Positions 35,829 to 44,792 of a stretch of DNA of 64,000 nucleotides are shown piece after piece. The notes under the pieces were generated by a model. It was not told where the DNA came from. It made no database searches and saw only the letters and a program-made list of their open reading frames with translations. The stretch comes from Sediminicola luteus. Lineage in GTDB: Bacteria; Bacteroidota; Bacteroidia; Flavobacteriales; Flavobacteriaceae. Each line of letters opens with the position of its first letter. Positions within the stretch are counted from its first letter, which is position 1. A program made the position numbers and the translations under genes. The stretch spans positions 682,001 to 746,000 of the forward strand of contig NZ_NBWU01000001.1 in the NCBI RefSeq assembly GCF_002514735.1. The letters are read 5' to 3'.

Positions 35829-37874
35829 TTATTCCTTTTCTTGCTCTGGGTATTTCTTAAACCAAGCCACGGTATGGGCAATTTTTGAAATCAGATTACT
35901 CGGTTTACGTGCAATACCATGGCTGGCCCCAGGTATCTCTACCAACACCGTTTCTACCTTGCGTAATTTCAAGGCATGGTACAATTGCTTGGCTTCGGAC
36001 GGTGGGGTGCGCAGATCGTTCATACCCACCATGACCATGGTCGGGGTATTCACATTGCCTACCAGGCTAATAGGAGAGAATTTCCAGTAATTCTCGACAT
36101 TTTCCCAAGGCTGGCCCGGATAACGGGTGTTGGCATAGTAGAAATAATTGTCGGCCACTAGGGTTTTCGAGATCCAATTCATTACAGGTTTGGCTACTAC
36201 GGCCGATTCAAAACGGTCGTTTTTACCTATGATCCAAGCCGTCATAATTCCCCCGGCACTACCTCCGGTTACATACAATTTATCTTCATGGGCGATCCCT
36301 TTTTCGATACAATGATCCACCCCATCCATTACATCGTTATAATCTTCGCCAGGGTAATTGTTGTATAGTAGATTGGCGAACTCCTCACCATAAGAAGTAC
36401 TCCCCCTGGGATTAGGATAGAATACAATAAAGCCTTCGGTAGCATAGAGTTGCATTTCGGCAGAAAAACGGTCGCCATAGTTCAAAATGGGGCCACCATG
36501 GTTTTCTACCATAAACGGATATTTTTTGGTAGCATCGTAATTTGGCGGATATACCACCCACCCTTGTATTTTACGCTGATCTACGGATGAGGTATACCAA
36601 ATTTCCTCAACCTTACCCAAGTTTCGTTGATCTAACAGCCCCTGGTTTAGGTTCGTAATCTTTTGGGAACGTTTCGTTTTTACATTTCGAATGGCCAATT
36701 CGGCCGGAAACTCCGGACGGCTCATATTATAGGCCAAGCTGCCGTTATCCGCCACACTAAAAGAGCCCCCGGCATAGGGCCTACCGATAGAGGTGCCCCC
36801 CATACTATGGGCCATTTCGGTCAATTTACCATCCAAAGAAAGATACCCAATCTTGGAATTCCCGTTTTGATCATAGGCTACATAAAGCCCTTTCCCTTTG
36901 GAATCCCAACGTACATTGTAAAAACTAAGATCCAAATCGGACCCTATGGTTTTTTTGTTGTTCCCGTCACTATCCATAAGTTGGAGCTGGGTTAGCTGAT
37001 AGGTATGCTTTTCTTTGATACCATACCCTAAATAGGCCACTTTGGATCCGTCAGGCGATACCAGTGGTGAATGGTCGGGGCCGTGCCTATCGGTAAGTTG
37101 GTCAATCGTCCCATCGGAAACGGATACCGTATAGATGTCGCTATTCCTAAAATCGTATTCCCAATCGGCCTTTCGGTTGGCCGAGAAGTAGATTCTTTGT
37201 CCATCGGGAGACCATGAAAGTTGTCCCCTATGATGAAAATCGCCTGAACTGATCTGGCGGGCCACCCCACCCGCAGCCGGAATGGTAAAAATATGGTTAA
37301 AGCCAGCTTTGATATAGCCACGGCCATCGGCCTCGTGGTACAATCGGTCGGTTATCCGAGCCGGTTCGGCCCATTTGGCCCCTTTGGGTTTGGCTGGCAT
37401 TTTCGCAATAACCGGTGCCTTGGCCGGTACGTTCATGGAAAAAGCCAAGCTAGCGCCGTCTGGCGACCAAACCAATGAAGAAGGGCTGCCATTTAGTTGT
37501 GAAATACGGGCCGTTTTGCCACTGTCTTTCCAATATATGAACAGCTCGGCACCCTGATCGGTACCTGAGACAAAAGCCAAGCGATCGCCTTGGGGCGACC
37601 AACGGGGCGAAGATTCGCTTCCGGTCCTATGGGTCAGTTTTTGATGTTGGGTGCCATCGGTTTTGATCATCCAAAGATCGCCTTGGGATCTGTCTTTCAA
37701 CTTATCAAAGCCCATGCGCCTATATACAACCCATTGGCCATCTGGTGAAATCTGTGGGTCCGAGACATATTGTAACCCATACACATCGAGATAAGAAAAG
37801 GCCGGTTTATCGGTCTGTGCGCTGAGCAATCCCAGCATACCGAAGAGCATAAATCGCAAAAGGAAAATCCGCAT
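35829..37874 (-). CDS. S9 family prolyl oligopeptidase
   Basis: A 681-residue exported serine peptidase (signal peptide ending LLSAQ). The N-terminal two-thirds is a beta-propeller with TolB/WD40-like blades (SPDGQWVVYRR, SPRWSPQGDRLAFVSG, SWSPDGQRIYFSANRK, SPLVSPDGSKVAYLG). The C-terminal alpha/beta hydrolase holds the triad: nucleophile near Ser539 in VTGGSAGGIMTAW, Asp near 620 in MNDLRTPPSEAK, and His near 652 in GASHGIARKP. Members cleave short peptides, often after proline, in the periplasm. The length is normal for bacterial acylaminoacyl-peptidase/DPP-like enzymes. Confidence 0.94.
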   Translation of the reverse strand: MRIFLLRFMLFGMLGLLSAQTDKPAFSYLDVYGLQYVSDPQISPDGQWVVYRRMGFDKLKDRSQGDLWMIKTDGTQHQKLTHRTGSESSPRWSPQGDRLAFVSGTDQGAELFIYWKDSGKTARISQLNGSPSSLVWSPDGASLAFSMNVPAKAPVIAKMPAKPKGAKWAEPARITDRLYHEADGRGYIKAGFNHIFTIPAAGGVARQISSGDFHHRGQLSWSPDGQRIYFSANRKADWEYDFRNSDIYTVSVSDGTIDQLTDRHGPDHSPLVSPDGSKVAYLGYGIKEKHTYQLTQLQLMDSDGNNKKTIGSDLDLSFYNVRWDSKGKGLYVAYDQNGNSKIGYLSLDGKLTEMAHSMGGTSIGRPYAGGSFSVADNGSLAYNMSRPEFPAELAIRNVKTKRSQKITNLNQGLLDQRNLGKVEEIWYTSSVDQRKIQGWVVYPPNYDATKKYPFMVENHGGPILNYGDRFSAEMQLYATEGFIVFYPNPRGSTSYGEEFANLLYNNYPGEDYNDVMDGVDHCIEKGIAHEDKLYVTGGSAGGIMTAWIIGKNDRFESAVVAKPVMNWISKTLVADNYFYYANTRYPGQPWENVENYWKFSPISLVGNVNTPTMVMVGMNDLRTPPSEAKQLYHALKLRKVETVLVEIPGASHGIARKPSNLISKIAHTVAWFKKYPEQEKE

Positions 37875-37974
37875 AACAAGAAAGTTTAGGGCAAATCGAA
37901 ACAGGTAACCATGCCCAAATGAACAAGGCCTAAACTTACGATTTCAAGGGGAGTTGGGCAATGGGAACAGGTAA

Positions 37975-40900
37975 CTATTTCATATGATACCTAAAACCGA
38001 ACATTATACTATTTGAATTATAGCCTTCTAGGGTATACAGTTCTAATTCAGCTATTAGCTCGCCAAAAGGAACAATACGGTACCTAAGGTTACCTATATA
38101 GCTTTCGAAAGCCTCTTCATCGACTTCCCAATAATGGGCAGCTTGCAGACTAAATTGTATTTTATCGGTATCGTTCCCCATTCGGATAAGACCACCCACC
38201 CCGGCATACAAACGTTGATCATCCATCCAATAGGGAAACCCACCTCTGCGGTTTAGAGTACCCCAACCCACAGCTGCTTCCGCTAAAGGACCCGCAAAGA
38301 AATCCGATTTATCCCAAAATGAATATTCCCACCGGCTTACACCTAGAAAATCGAATTCAGCATCTGTATAGTAATTGGCTTCCCAAGAAAACACATAACG
38401 AAAATGCTTTCCGAAAGAAAATTCGTTTCCATTTTGAAGTTGTAATTGATAGAGATCCAAGGTATATCCAGGACCAGTTTTAACCGGATACCAATCCGCT
38501 TGAAAAGACCCAAAGTATTTTTCTTGGTTTATATCCAACGAAGCACCAAGTTGGTAATATAGATTATCGCGATCATCTTTTTCTATCCTCCCTTTGTACC
38601 TTACCACCTTTTTGGGATTTGATAAAGCTTCAAAGCCGTATTCAATACCCCATAAACTTCTTTTTTCATTTCCTAAGTTTGGCATTGACCCATTTACGGT
38701 ATCATTAATAGGATCATTGGTAATATTTACGGGAAACAATTGGGAGTTGGTGGTTTTAACTTGATGGATATTACGTTTTGAACCATACCAAGAATATGAC
38801 AACCCATACTCAGTAAGAATATTGGTTTCCCTATCGTTCAGTAAGGTATATTCACCTAACATATCATTACCTCTAGCCCAACGCAACTCTTGCTCCAATC
38901 TATCCTTGTCTTTTTTTGAAAGCAGATCGGGATATGTATCAAGGAATAATTTCTTTTTGGCTAGTGTTTCATTTGCCAGCTCCTTACCATAGGCCCTTCT
39001 TAACTCAAGTTTTGCCTTACCTGGTGGTAAAGGTTTGGCTACTGAAGCCGACTCGAACAACAAGCCTTTGTAAGATAACAATTGTGCCATATAAGCCCTT
39101 GCCTTGTTATCGTTAGGTGCTATTTTCATATGTCTGCTATAATACAGGCGCATACGATTGTATTCCCCCATTTCATATAGCCAAGATAACTTTGATGTGA
39201 TAGGAAAATCAAGGGCACAGTCTGCCCATTCCAAAGCCTGGGTGAATTGTTTGTAATCGGCATACAAATAGGCAATATCAGAAGCCAATTTTTTTAGATC
39301 GGTTCTACAACTGGGTACAGTTACCAACTTGGTCATAGCCTTTTCCCGGTCAGTAGACATTAAATATTCGAGATAAAAAGGAAAATTCCTGGCCTCAATC
39401 CCCTCGAAATCACCAATTCTCAAATGCCATTCATCTATGGTGGCCTGGTCAATAGTTGCGCATCGGGCCCATTTTAAAGCATCGTAAATATGATCGGATT
39501 CGGCCAACACCCATGCCAAATCATTCGATAGGGTTGCATATCGTTGGTTACAAGGTTCCAGTGTTCGTATGGTTTCCAAATAACCTGGTACCCGGTAGTG
39601 CAGTATATGCTCTACATAGGCCAAGCCATAAGCATCCTCAGAAGTAAGGTCCACCAACTTTTTTAAAACCTGGGCAATTCTATTCTTGTTTCCTTCGGTA
39701 TTAAAATCTGCTAGATAACGTTTTAATAATTCCGAATCTTCCGTATCCCAATCCATGGCCCTGACCAGCCAAAGTTCTTGTGTGGCATTATCTAAGAATC
39801 CGTAGTTATCGCCTAAAAACATGGCAACTTTTGTCAGTTCTAAAGAAGGGTATTCGGAATAATACTTATCCAAGGTATCCCAGAGCCTGTCAGGACGGTC
39901 GTCCCAACTTAACCATGTGGCATAATCAGCCCATTGTTGCTGCGTAAACCAAGTGCCCTTGTTCACGGCTTCTTCAAATATCCAAATGGCCGCGGGAACA
40001 TCACCTTGATCGATTAGATCGTTCAGTTGGTCCAAAATAGGTTTCAGGGCCGCCCTTTCAGCATAAAAGTCGGTTTTTGAAGACTGTAATTCACTAATCA
40101 ATACCTGATTACCCTTGTCGTTCGCCAAGCCGTTTATATTTGGAATAAAAATGGAAGGCCCCCTTGACTTGATGGTATACAAATGACCGTCTGAAAATTC
40201 ACGCTTATCAAAAGCCAACCCCTTGTCAGTCAAATTTTTCTCGACTATTTTTTGTTGGGATTTAGGAAGGTAGCAAAACCAAAAATTACCGCTTCCGTTT
40301 GGTGCAGGCGAATCACCGGTTACCCCATATTCCTTAGGCCCCTCTAGATGAACATAGTCTGAATAACGCCAATCGCTAACTTTTTCCGATGCTTCTGTTG
40401 CCGCAAGGAATCGGGACATGGGATGTAATGATTTAAACTCGGCCATGTCTGCCTTAAATCTATCAAAAAGACCTACTTCCCCATTATGGGATTCCCATTT
40501 TAAGCCATACTTATTGCGAAACTCAAAATGACCTTGGGTTCCGGCAATCGCTCCTTCAGGTATTTGGAAAACATCGTCGGGATGTACGAAATGGGTCCAA
40601 ATTCCGGTATACAAATACATAGATTCAACGGCCCACCAATCGTCAGGTTCAAGAAAGAAGCCACTACTGATACGGGGATAACCAAAAAACCAATTCACAT
40701 AGGGGTCAGGGTCAAATTCACGATTACCTCCCACCTCTTGCTCCCCAAAATAGGTGCTTTGGATATATTTGATCGATGGCATGGCCTTATGTAATTGTAC
40801 CAAACCAATGCTATCTATATAGTTTGATGGTGGCACATAGGATATTGGCATATTACCGAAGCCCGACAATTTCCATTTTTTTGAGGCCGCCTCCAAACCG

Positions 40901-42012
40901 GTTTTCATATATTCGGCCCTTTTCCAGTCACTTTGCAACAAAGAAACATGGTTATAGCCATGCAATGCCATTTCATGACCACTGTTTATAACATCTTGCC
41001 CCATTTGGGTGCTTTTCGAAATCAGCTTACCCCCATTATCCGTAGTTAAATTATTATCCCATTCGTTAAAAGTAAATGGTGGTGTAATATGCGTGTTATA
41101 GTCAAAAGCGACATAGGCCGAATAGGTTATATCTTCTTTTTGGGCGTAGGCTTTCATGCCAGGCCACCAAACTTTTTGTACATATTCTTCATTTGACAAA
41201 CCCATTTCAGACTTTATAGGCTCTTGCATGATATCATAAAGGGGTGACGGAAAATCGTCCAAGAATATCGTTGAAACGTTGGCTACGGAATAAGGCACCC
41301 CATCCAAGCCTTGGAGTACCATACTGAATAGCAAGCCCCGATAAGATTTCTCAAAAACAGCCTGCGAATTCCAGAGTACTACCTTACCACGACCCAATTG
41401 TCTTTGGATTATGAGCGGATATTCCACTTCGGATTCTGCCGTTGCCATTACCTGATTGGTTTGCTCAAAATTAGAGATACCCAACCCATTATGGGCAACT
41501 TTATCCAATGACGCACGAAATCCGTTTCTTCCTGGAAATAAAGCCGATTTAAATCGAATGCCAAAAGCCACACTATCCCTACTGAAGTCACTTTCCGGTC
41601 GCATTCCTGTAATAAACATAGCCCTGGGATCGGTTTGGGCCTTCGTTACCACAAGGGTACCACCCCTACCGACGAAGGCCGTCAAGGAATCTATGGCATT
41701 ATCGGTCAGGTCTGAGAAATCGCTTAGACAGACCACCCTACTGTTGGAACCGATACTACCATTCGAATTAAAAACTGCTTTATTCAGAATGCCAAATGGT
41801 AGTTTGGTATAGTCAGCAACCTTCTCCAGTTGCTTGGATTCTTTATAGTCTACAGCATTCGACGGATCTTGGATATACTGAATTATTGCGGGGGAGTTCC
41901 CTATTTTCGGAGGACTGAACGGTGAGCTGAAATTATAAAGGTCTTTCTGGCAAGCTGCCAAAAAAACACCGAGCAAAACCCCTATACCTAAGTTTCTTAT
42001 TTGAATTACCAT
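37975..42012 (-). CDS. Lipoprotein fusing PelA-like deacetylase, TPR region and PelB-like outer-membrane barrel
   Basis: A 1345-residue protein, last gene of the Pel-like operon. A lipobox (GVFLAAC, Cys21) gives lipid anchoring. Residues 90-235 form an alpha/beta domain (VVCLSDFSDLTDNAIDSL, GRGKVVLWNSQAVF). Residues 245-490 have NodB-type deacetylase motifs: Asp252-Asp253 in IFLDDFPSP, His351/His355 in HEMALHGYNHV, YVPPSNYID, and HFVHPDD at 474-480. Residues 665-1085 are helical repeats of TPR character (QALEWADCALDFP, NKARAYMAQLLSYKGLL). Residues 1090-1345 alternate strands and end in a barrel-like tail (NSIMFGFRYHM). In Pseudomonas, PelA deacetylates Pel and PelB provides TPRs plus porin; here both seem joined. 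A hydrolase domain is supplied by separate genes. The domain calls are by eye. Confidence 0.75.
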   Translation of the reverse strand: MVIQIRNLGIGVLLGVFLAACQKDLYNFSSPFSPPKIGNSPAIIQYIQDPSNAVDYKESKQLEKVADYTKLPFGILNKAVFNSNGSIGSNSRVVCLSDFSDLTDNAIDSLTAFVGRGGTLVVTKAQTDPRAMFITGMRPESDFSRDSVAFGIRFKSALFPGRNGFRASLDKVAHNGLGISNFEQTNQVMATAESEVEYPLIIQRQLGRGKVVLWNSQAVFEKSYRGLLFSMVLQGLDGVPYSVANVSTIFLDDFPSPLYDIMQEPIKSEMGLSNEEYVQKVWWPGMKAYAQKEDITYSAYVAFDYNTHITPPFTFNEWDNNLTTDNGGKLISKSTQMGQDVINSGHEMALHGYNHVSLLQSDWKRAEYMKTGLEAASKKWKLSGFGNMPISYVPPSNYIDSIGLVQLHKAMPSIKYIQSTYFGEQEVGGNREFDPDPYVNWFFGYPRISSGFFLEPDDWWAVESMYLYTGIWTHFVHPDDVFQIPEGAIAGTQGHFEFRNKYGLKWESHNGEVGLFDRFKADMAEFKSLHPMSRFLAATEASEKVSDWRYSDYVHLEGPKEYGVTGDSPAPNGSGNFWFCYLPKSQQKIVEKNLTDKGLAFDKREFSDGHLYTIKSRGPSIFIPNINGLANDKGNQVLISELQSSKTDFYAERAALKPILDQLNDLIDQGDVPAAIWIFEEAVNKGTWFTQQQWADYATWLSWDDRPDRLWDTLDKYYSEYPSLELTKVAMFLGDNYGFLDNATQELWLVRAMDWDTEDSELLKRYLADFNTEGNKNRIAQVLKKLVDLTSEDAYGLAYVEHILHYRVPGYLETIRTLEPCNQRYATLSNDLAWVLAESDHIYDALKWARCATIDQATIDEWHLRIGDFEGIEARNFPFYLEYLMSTDREKAMTKLVTVPSCRTDLKKLASDIAYLYADYKQFTQALEWADCALDFPITSKLSWLYEMGEYNRMRLYYSRHMKIAPNDNKARAYMAQLLSYKGLLFESASVAKPLPPGKAKLELRRAYGKELANETLAKKKLFLDTYPDLLSKKDKDRLEQELRWARGNDMLGEYTLLNDRETNILTEYGLSYSWYGSKRNIHQVKTTNSQLFPVNITNDPINDTVNGSMPNLGNEKRSLWGIEYGFEALSNPKKVVRYKGRIEKDDRDNLYYQLGASLDINQEKYFGSFQADWYPVKTGPGYTLDLYQLQLQNGNEFSFGKHFRYVFSWEANYYTDAEFDFLGVSRWEYSFWDKSDFFAGPLAEAAVGWGTLNRRGGFPYWMDDQRLYAGVGGLIRMGNDTDKIQFSLQAAHYWEVDEEAFESYIGNLRYRIVPFGELIAELELYTLEGYNSNSIMFGFRYHMK

Positions 42013-42015
42013 GCG

Positions 42016-44001
42016 CTACAGGTTAAAAATTAGGGCATTCAAATCACTGGAGTCTTCTTTATTCACTATCTCGTAAACCTGTAAATTCTCATCTTCAAAA
42101 AACGTTTCAATATGTCTTCCCTTTTTTCGTAAATTACGAAGTAGCTCCCCTATTCCCTCCCTAACTTCCGGAGGGGTGACCAAACCATATTCCGAGATAC
42201 TCGCATCCGGTTTGGAAACAAAGACAAAAATACTGGGAGGTAATGCCGATTTAGGGTGGGCACGTAGATAATTTTTGTCATCCTTTATGGCTTGATACAA
42301 GGCATCCCGTTTCGGATAAGTATCCAAAAACTCGGCATAACCCATATAATGGTGTGATCCTTTGGCCAAGGTTAAACCGTAACCCTGATTTACAACACCA
42401 TAGGAATAGGGCAAATTTCCCATTGACAAGGTACCGTAGGCTTTCAGTAACTCTTTTTTAAGCGGCTCTTTCTCTTTTAAAGAATACTCCGTACTTCCAT
42501 TAAAAAGTAGTACACCAACCAAAATTAGGGACAATAAAGAAAGCCTTAGACTTTTTTTGTAACTGGAAAGCGGGGCGAAAACAATTTCCAAACAACTTCC
42601 TAAAACACGCAAAAACAATACCAACTGTAATACCAAGAACCAAGGTAGGCACTGCATTAAAATATCATTGTCGAACCAAGGCCAATCGATGTTTCTAAGC
42701 ATTAATAAAATGGCAGTAAACAACATAAAGGCCAAAATCGCCCCCCATTTTCCCTTATCCCGGAAAAACAGAGGCAAGAGCAGCAATATGCCCAACCAGC
42801 CCATCCAATCGTAATATAGTAACAATTCGTCCAAGGTTACCGCCAACTGGGGAAAATAGGTATAGGTGTTCACTTGTATCAAATTGGTAAGTAAAAAGTC
42901 TAAAAAGACATAACCTTTGAACCAACTCATAAATCCATATAAAACCACTACCGATACGAGCCCTAAAGCATATGCCTTTGTTATTCTACCAAGCCGCTCT
43001 ATGGGTGTTACCCTAATGATCGCCAATAACAACAAAAACAGGGGCATTATTATAAAGCCGATGAAAATACTTGTGGCGCAAATAGCGATCCCAACGGGCA
43101 ATACAAAACCAAAAAGTGAAACCCCTTTAGGTAAAACCGTCGGTTTCCCAGCACTGAAATACATTAGTGGTATAGCCATGATCAATGCTAAAAACTCGGG
43201 ATTATGTTTGTGCAACAAATTGATATTTAAGGGCAAAAAGCCATAACCAATGGCAAAAAGTCCGACGGCAAATAATGGTAAAACTAATTTTGACCCACTA
43301 AGTTTTCCTATTAACCAATACAACATTAAAACCAATCCTACATGCTCCAATAGACCAAAGGAACTCAATGCCACCTCTTGACTGATTCCCGTAATTTTCG
43401 CGTAAAAGTCTATTAGAATAGGTTCGCCCCTTACAAAAAGATCGTTTGCCACAAAAATGCCCTGATCAATGGATTTTACCCTTTCTAAGTCTTTAAGCCA
43501 CAGGCCCGAAAGGGTATATAGGTCATACTTTAAGAACAAATAGCGAGATAGAAAGGTTAGCGCACCAACTAAGGCCAATACCAATACAATATAATTCTTA
43601 GACGCCTTCCAAAAAGGTTTCCGTTCTTCCCATAATTTTTCCTTACCCGGCTTTTTTTCAATGAAATCGAAAAAGGCCACCAAAAAAGGCATTTTTTTCC
43701 GGCTTAACCTGCGGTTTAGGTTCTTATAATTCTTAAGATCCAAATACTTGAGGCCTAGAAAAACCATAAACAAAAAAAATATGGTAAACAAATCGTAAGC
43801 CTTTAAGAATACCAAACAAAACAGTACAACTATCAAAATAGACATATACCTTGACAAATTGACAAAAGCCCAATCTAGATCGGTTTGTACCAATGGTTTC
43901 TTGGTAACCCAACGATAGAGAATAAAAAAACCAATGCCCAATACCGCCAATCGAAATGGGCCTAAAAGCATTCCATTTATGTTGGGTATACTCAATTCCA
44001 T
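42016..44001 (-). CDS. Polytopic membrane protein of the Pel-like operon (possible GT-C-like), unknown function
   Basis: A 661-residue protein with about twelve hydrophobic segments between residues 10 and 500 and a soluble C-terminal domain of about 150 residues (YMGYAEFLDTYPKRDALYQA, PSIFVFVSKPDASISEYG). A long loop between early helices (LWLKDLERVKSIDQGIF, ANDLFVRGEPILIDFYAKI) recalls the first periplasmic loop of GT-C glycosyltransferases and polymerases, but no family could be named. It is not similar to PelD or PelE in layout, having no GAF/GGDEF or TPR parts. Its start shares one base with the upstream hydrolase stop (TAATG), and it ends 3 bases before the 1345-aa lipoprotein gene. It may take the inner-membrane scaffold role missing from this locus. 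Confidence 0.6.
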   Translation of the reverse strand: MELSIPNINGMLLGPFRLAVLGIGFFILYRWVTKKPLVQTDLDWAFVNLSRYMSILIVVLFCLVFLKAYDLFTIFFLFMVFLGLKYLDLKNYKNLNRRLSRKKMPFLVAFFDFIEKKPGKEKLWEERKPFWKASKNYIVLVLALVGALTFLSRYLFLKYDLYTLSGLWLKDLERVKSIDQGIFVANDLFVRGEPILIDFYAKITGISQEVALSSFGLLEHVGLVLMLYWLIGKLSGSKLVLPLFAVGLFAIGYGFLPLNINLLHKHNPEFLALIMAIPLMYFSAGKPTVLPKGVSLFGFVLPVGIAICATSIFIGFIIMPLFLLLLAIIRVTPIERLGRITKAYALGLVSVVVLYGFMSWFKGYVFLDFLLTNLIQVNTYTYFPQLAVTLDELLLYYDWMGWLGILLLLPLFFRDKGKWGAILAFMLFTAILLMLRNIDWPWFDNDILMQCLPWFLVLQLVLFLRVLGSCLEIVFAPLSSYKKSLRLSLLSLILVGVLLFNGSTEYSLKEKEPLKKELLKAYGTLSMGNLPYSYGVVNQGYGLTLAKGSHHYMGYAEFLDTYPKRDALYQAIKDDKNYLRAHPKSALPPSIFVFVSKPDASISEYGLVTPPEVREGIGELLRNLRKKGRHIETFFEDENLQVYEIVNKEDSSDLNALIFNL

Positions 44002-44792
44002 TATTCAAACTTGGGATTTTGGTTCAGATCGATATTGGCAACGAAAACATTGAAGTCCTTAGGTATGATTCTTTCGACCATAGTTTTAACCCTTGCACTT
44101 TGGGTGTATTCGACTATATAAATCTCTTTTTTGAATTTCTTTTTCACGGCCTTAAGTCTCTTGATTTGCTTTATCGCTTGCTCTTTAGAGGCCAATTCGT
44201 AAGTGCCCTTTTGAAAATCGAAAGCCGTAACAACCGATTCGACAAGGACCCCGCGGGTCAAAGGGCCAAAGAATTCCATGTTCCATAAGCCTCCATTCTG
44301 CAGCAATATAATGTCGTTTTTCAACTGGGTAGTGGCCCGAATCAAATCGAACAAACCCGACTGGATCCGAAACAACGGGCCCCATTGTGAAGCATTGTCC
44401 AGAGTATCGAGAAACAGTCCGTCAAACCCCTTGGCCAATACTGAATGAAAATATTGCAACAGTACGGAACGGCATTCTTCCATGGAAACATCGAGATAGT
44501 GACTATCCCAATTATCATTGGCACCTAACACAAAGTCAGAAACCTCCTCATAATAAGGAGCTTCTAAGTTAACCTCTGTACAACTCACATAGCCAATGAC
44601 CTTTTCGTTATTCTTTTTGAAAAGCGCGATTTCTTCTTCTTTGTAGTGGCCTGGCTCTAAAATCACCATATCAAAACCTTGAATATGTTCAGGAGCCACC
44701 CTCCCGTAACATACGAACAGACTTTCTTGCGCCTTGGCCTGTAGTCCCAAGCAGAGCGGCATACAAAAAATAAGACTTTTAATACGCCGCAT
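44001..44792 (-). CDS. GH114-like endo-alpha-1,4-polygalactosaminidase, short form
   Basis: A 263-residue exported protein (signal peptide ending LQAKAQ). It has the TIM-barrel phrases of the GH114/TM1410 group: YGRVAPEHIQGFDMVILEPG near the N-terminus, VIGYVSCTEVN, KGFDGLFLDTLDN with the paired aspartates, LLQNGGLW, and GVLVESVV. In Pseudomonas PelA an equivalent hydrolase domain trims Pel, an alpha-1,4-GalNAc-rich polymer. Here it is a free protein, overlapping the pelG-like gene by 14 bases and coupled to the next gene. It is the second such enzyme in the operon; the two share only family motifs. Confidence 0.82.
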   Translation of the reverse strand: MRRIKSLIFCMPLCLGLQAKAQESLFVCYGRVAPEHIQGFDMVILEPGHYKEEEIALFKKNNEKVIGYVSCTEVNLEAPYYEEVSDFVLGANDNWDSHYLDVSMEECRSVLLQYFHSVLAKGFDGLFLDTLDNASQWGPLFRIQSGLFDLIRATTQLKNDIILLQNGGLWNMEFFGPLTRGVLVESVVTAFDFQKGTYELASKEQAIKQIKRLKAVKKKFKKEIYIVEYTQSARVKTMVERIIPKDFNVFVANIDLNQNPKFE

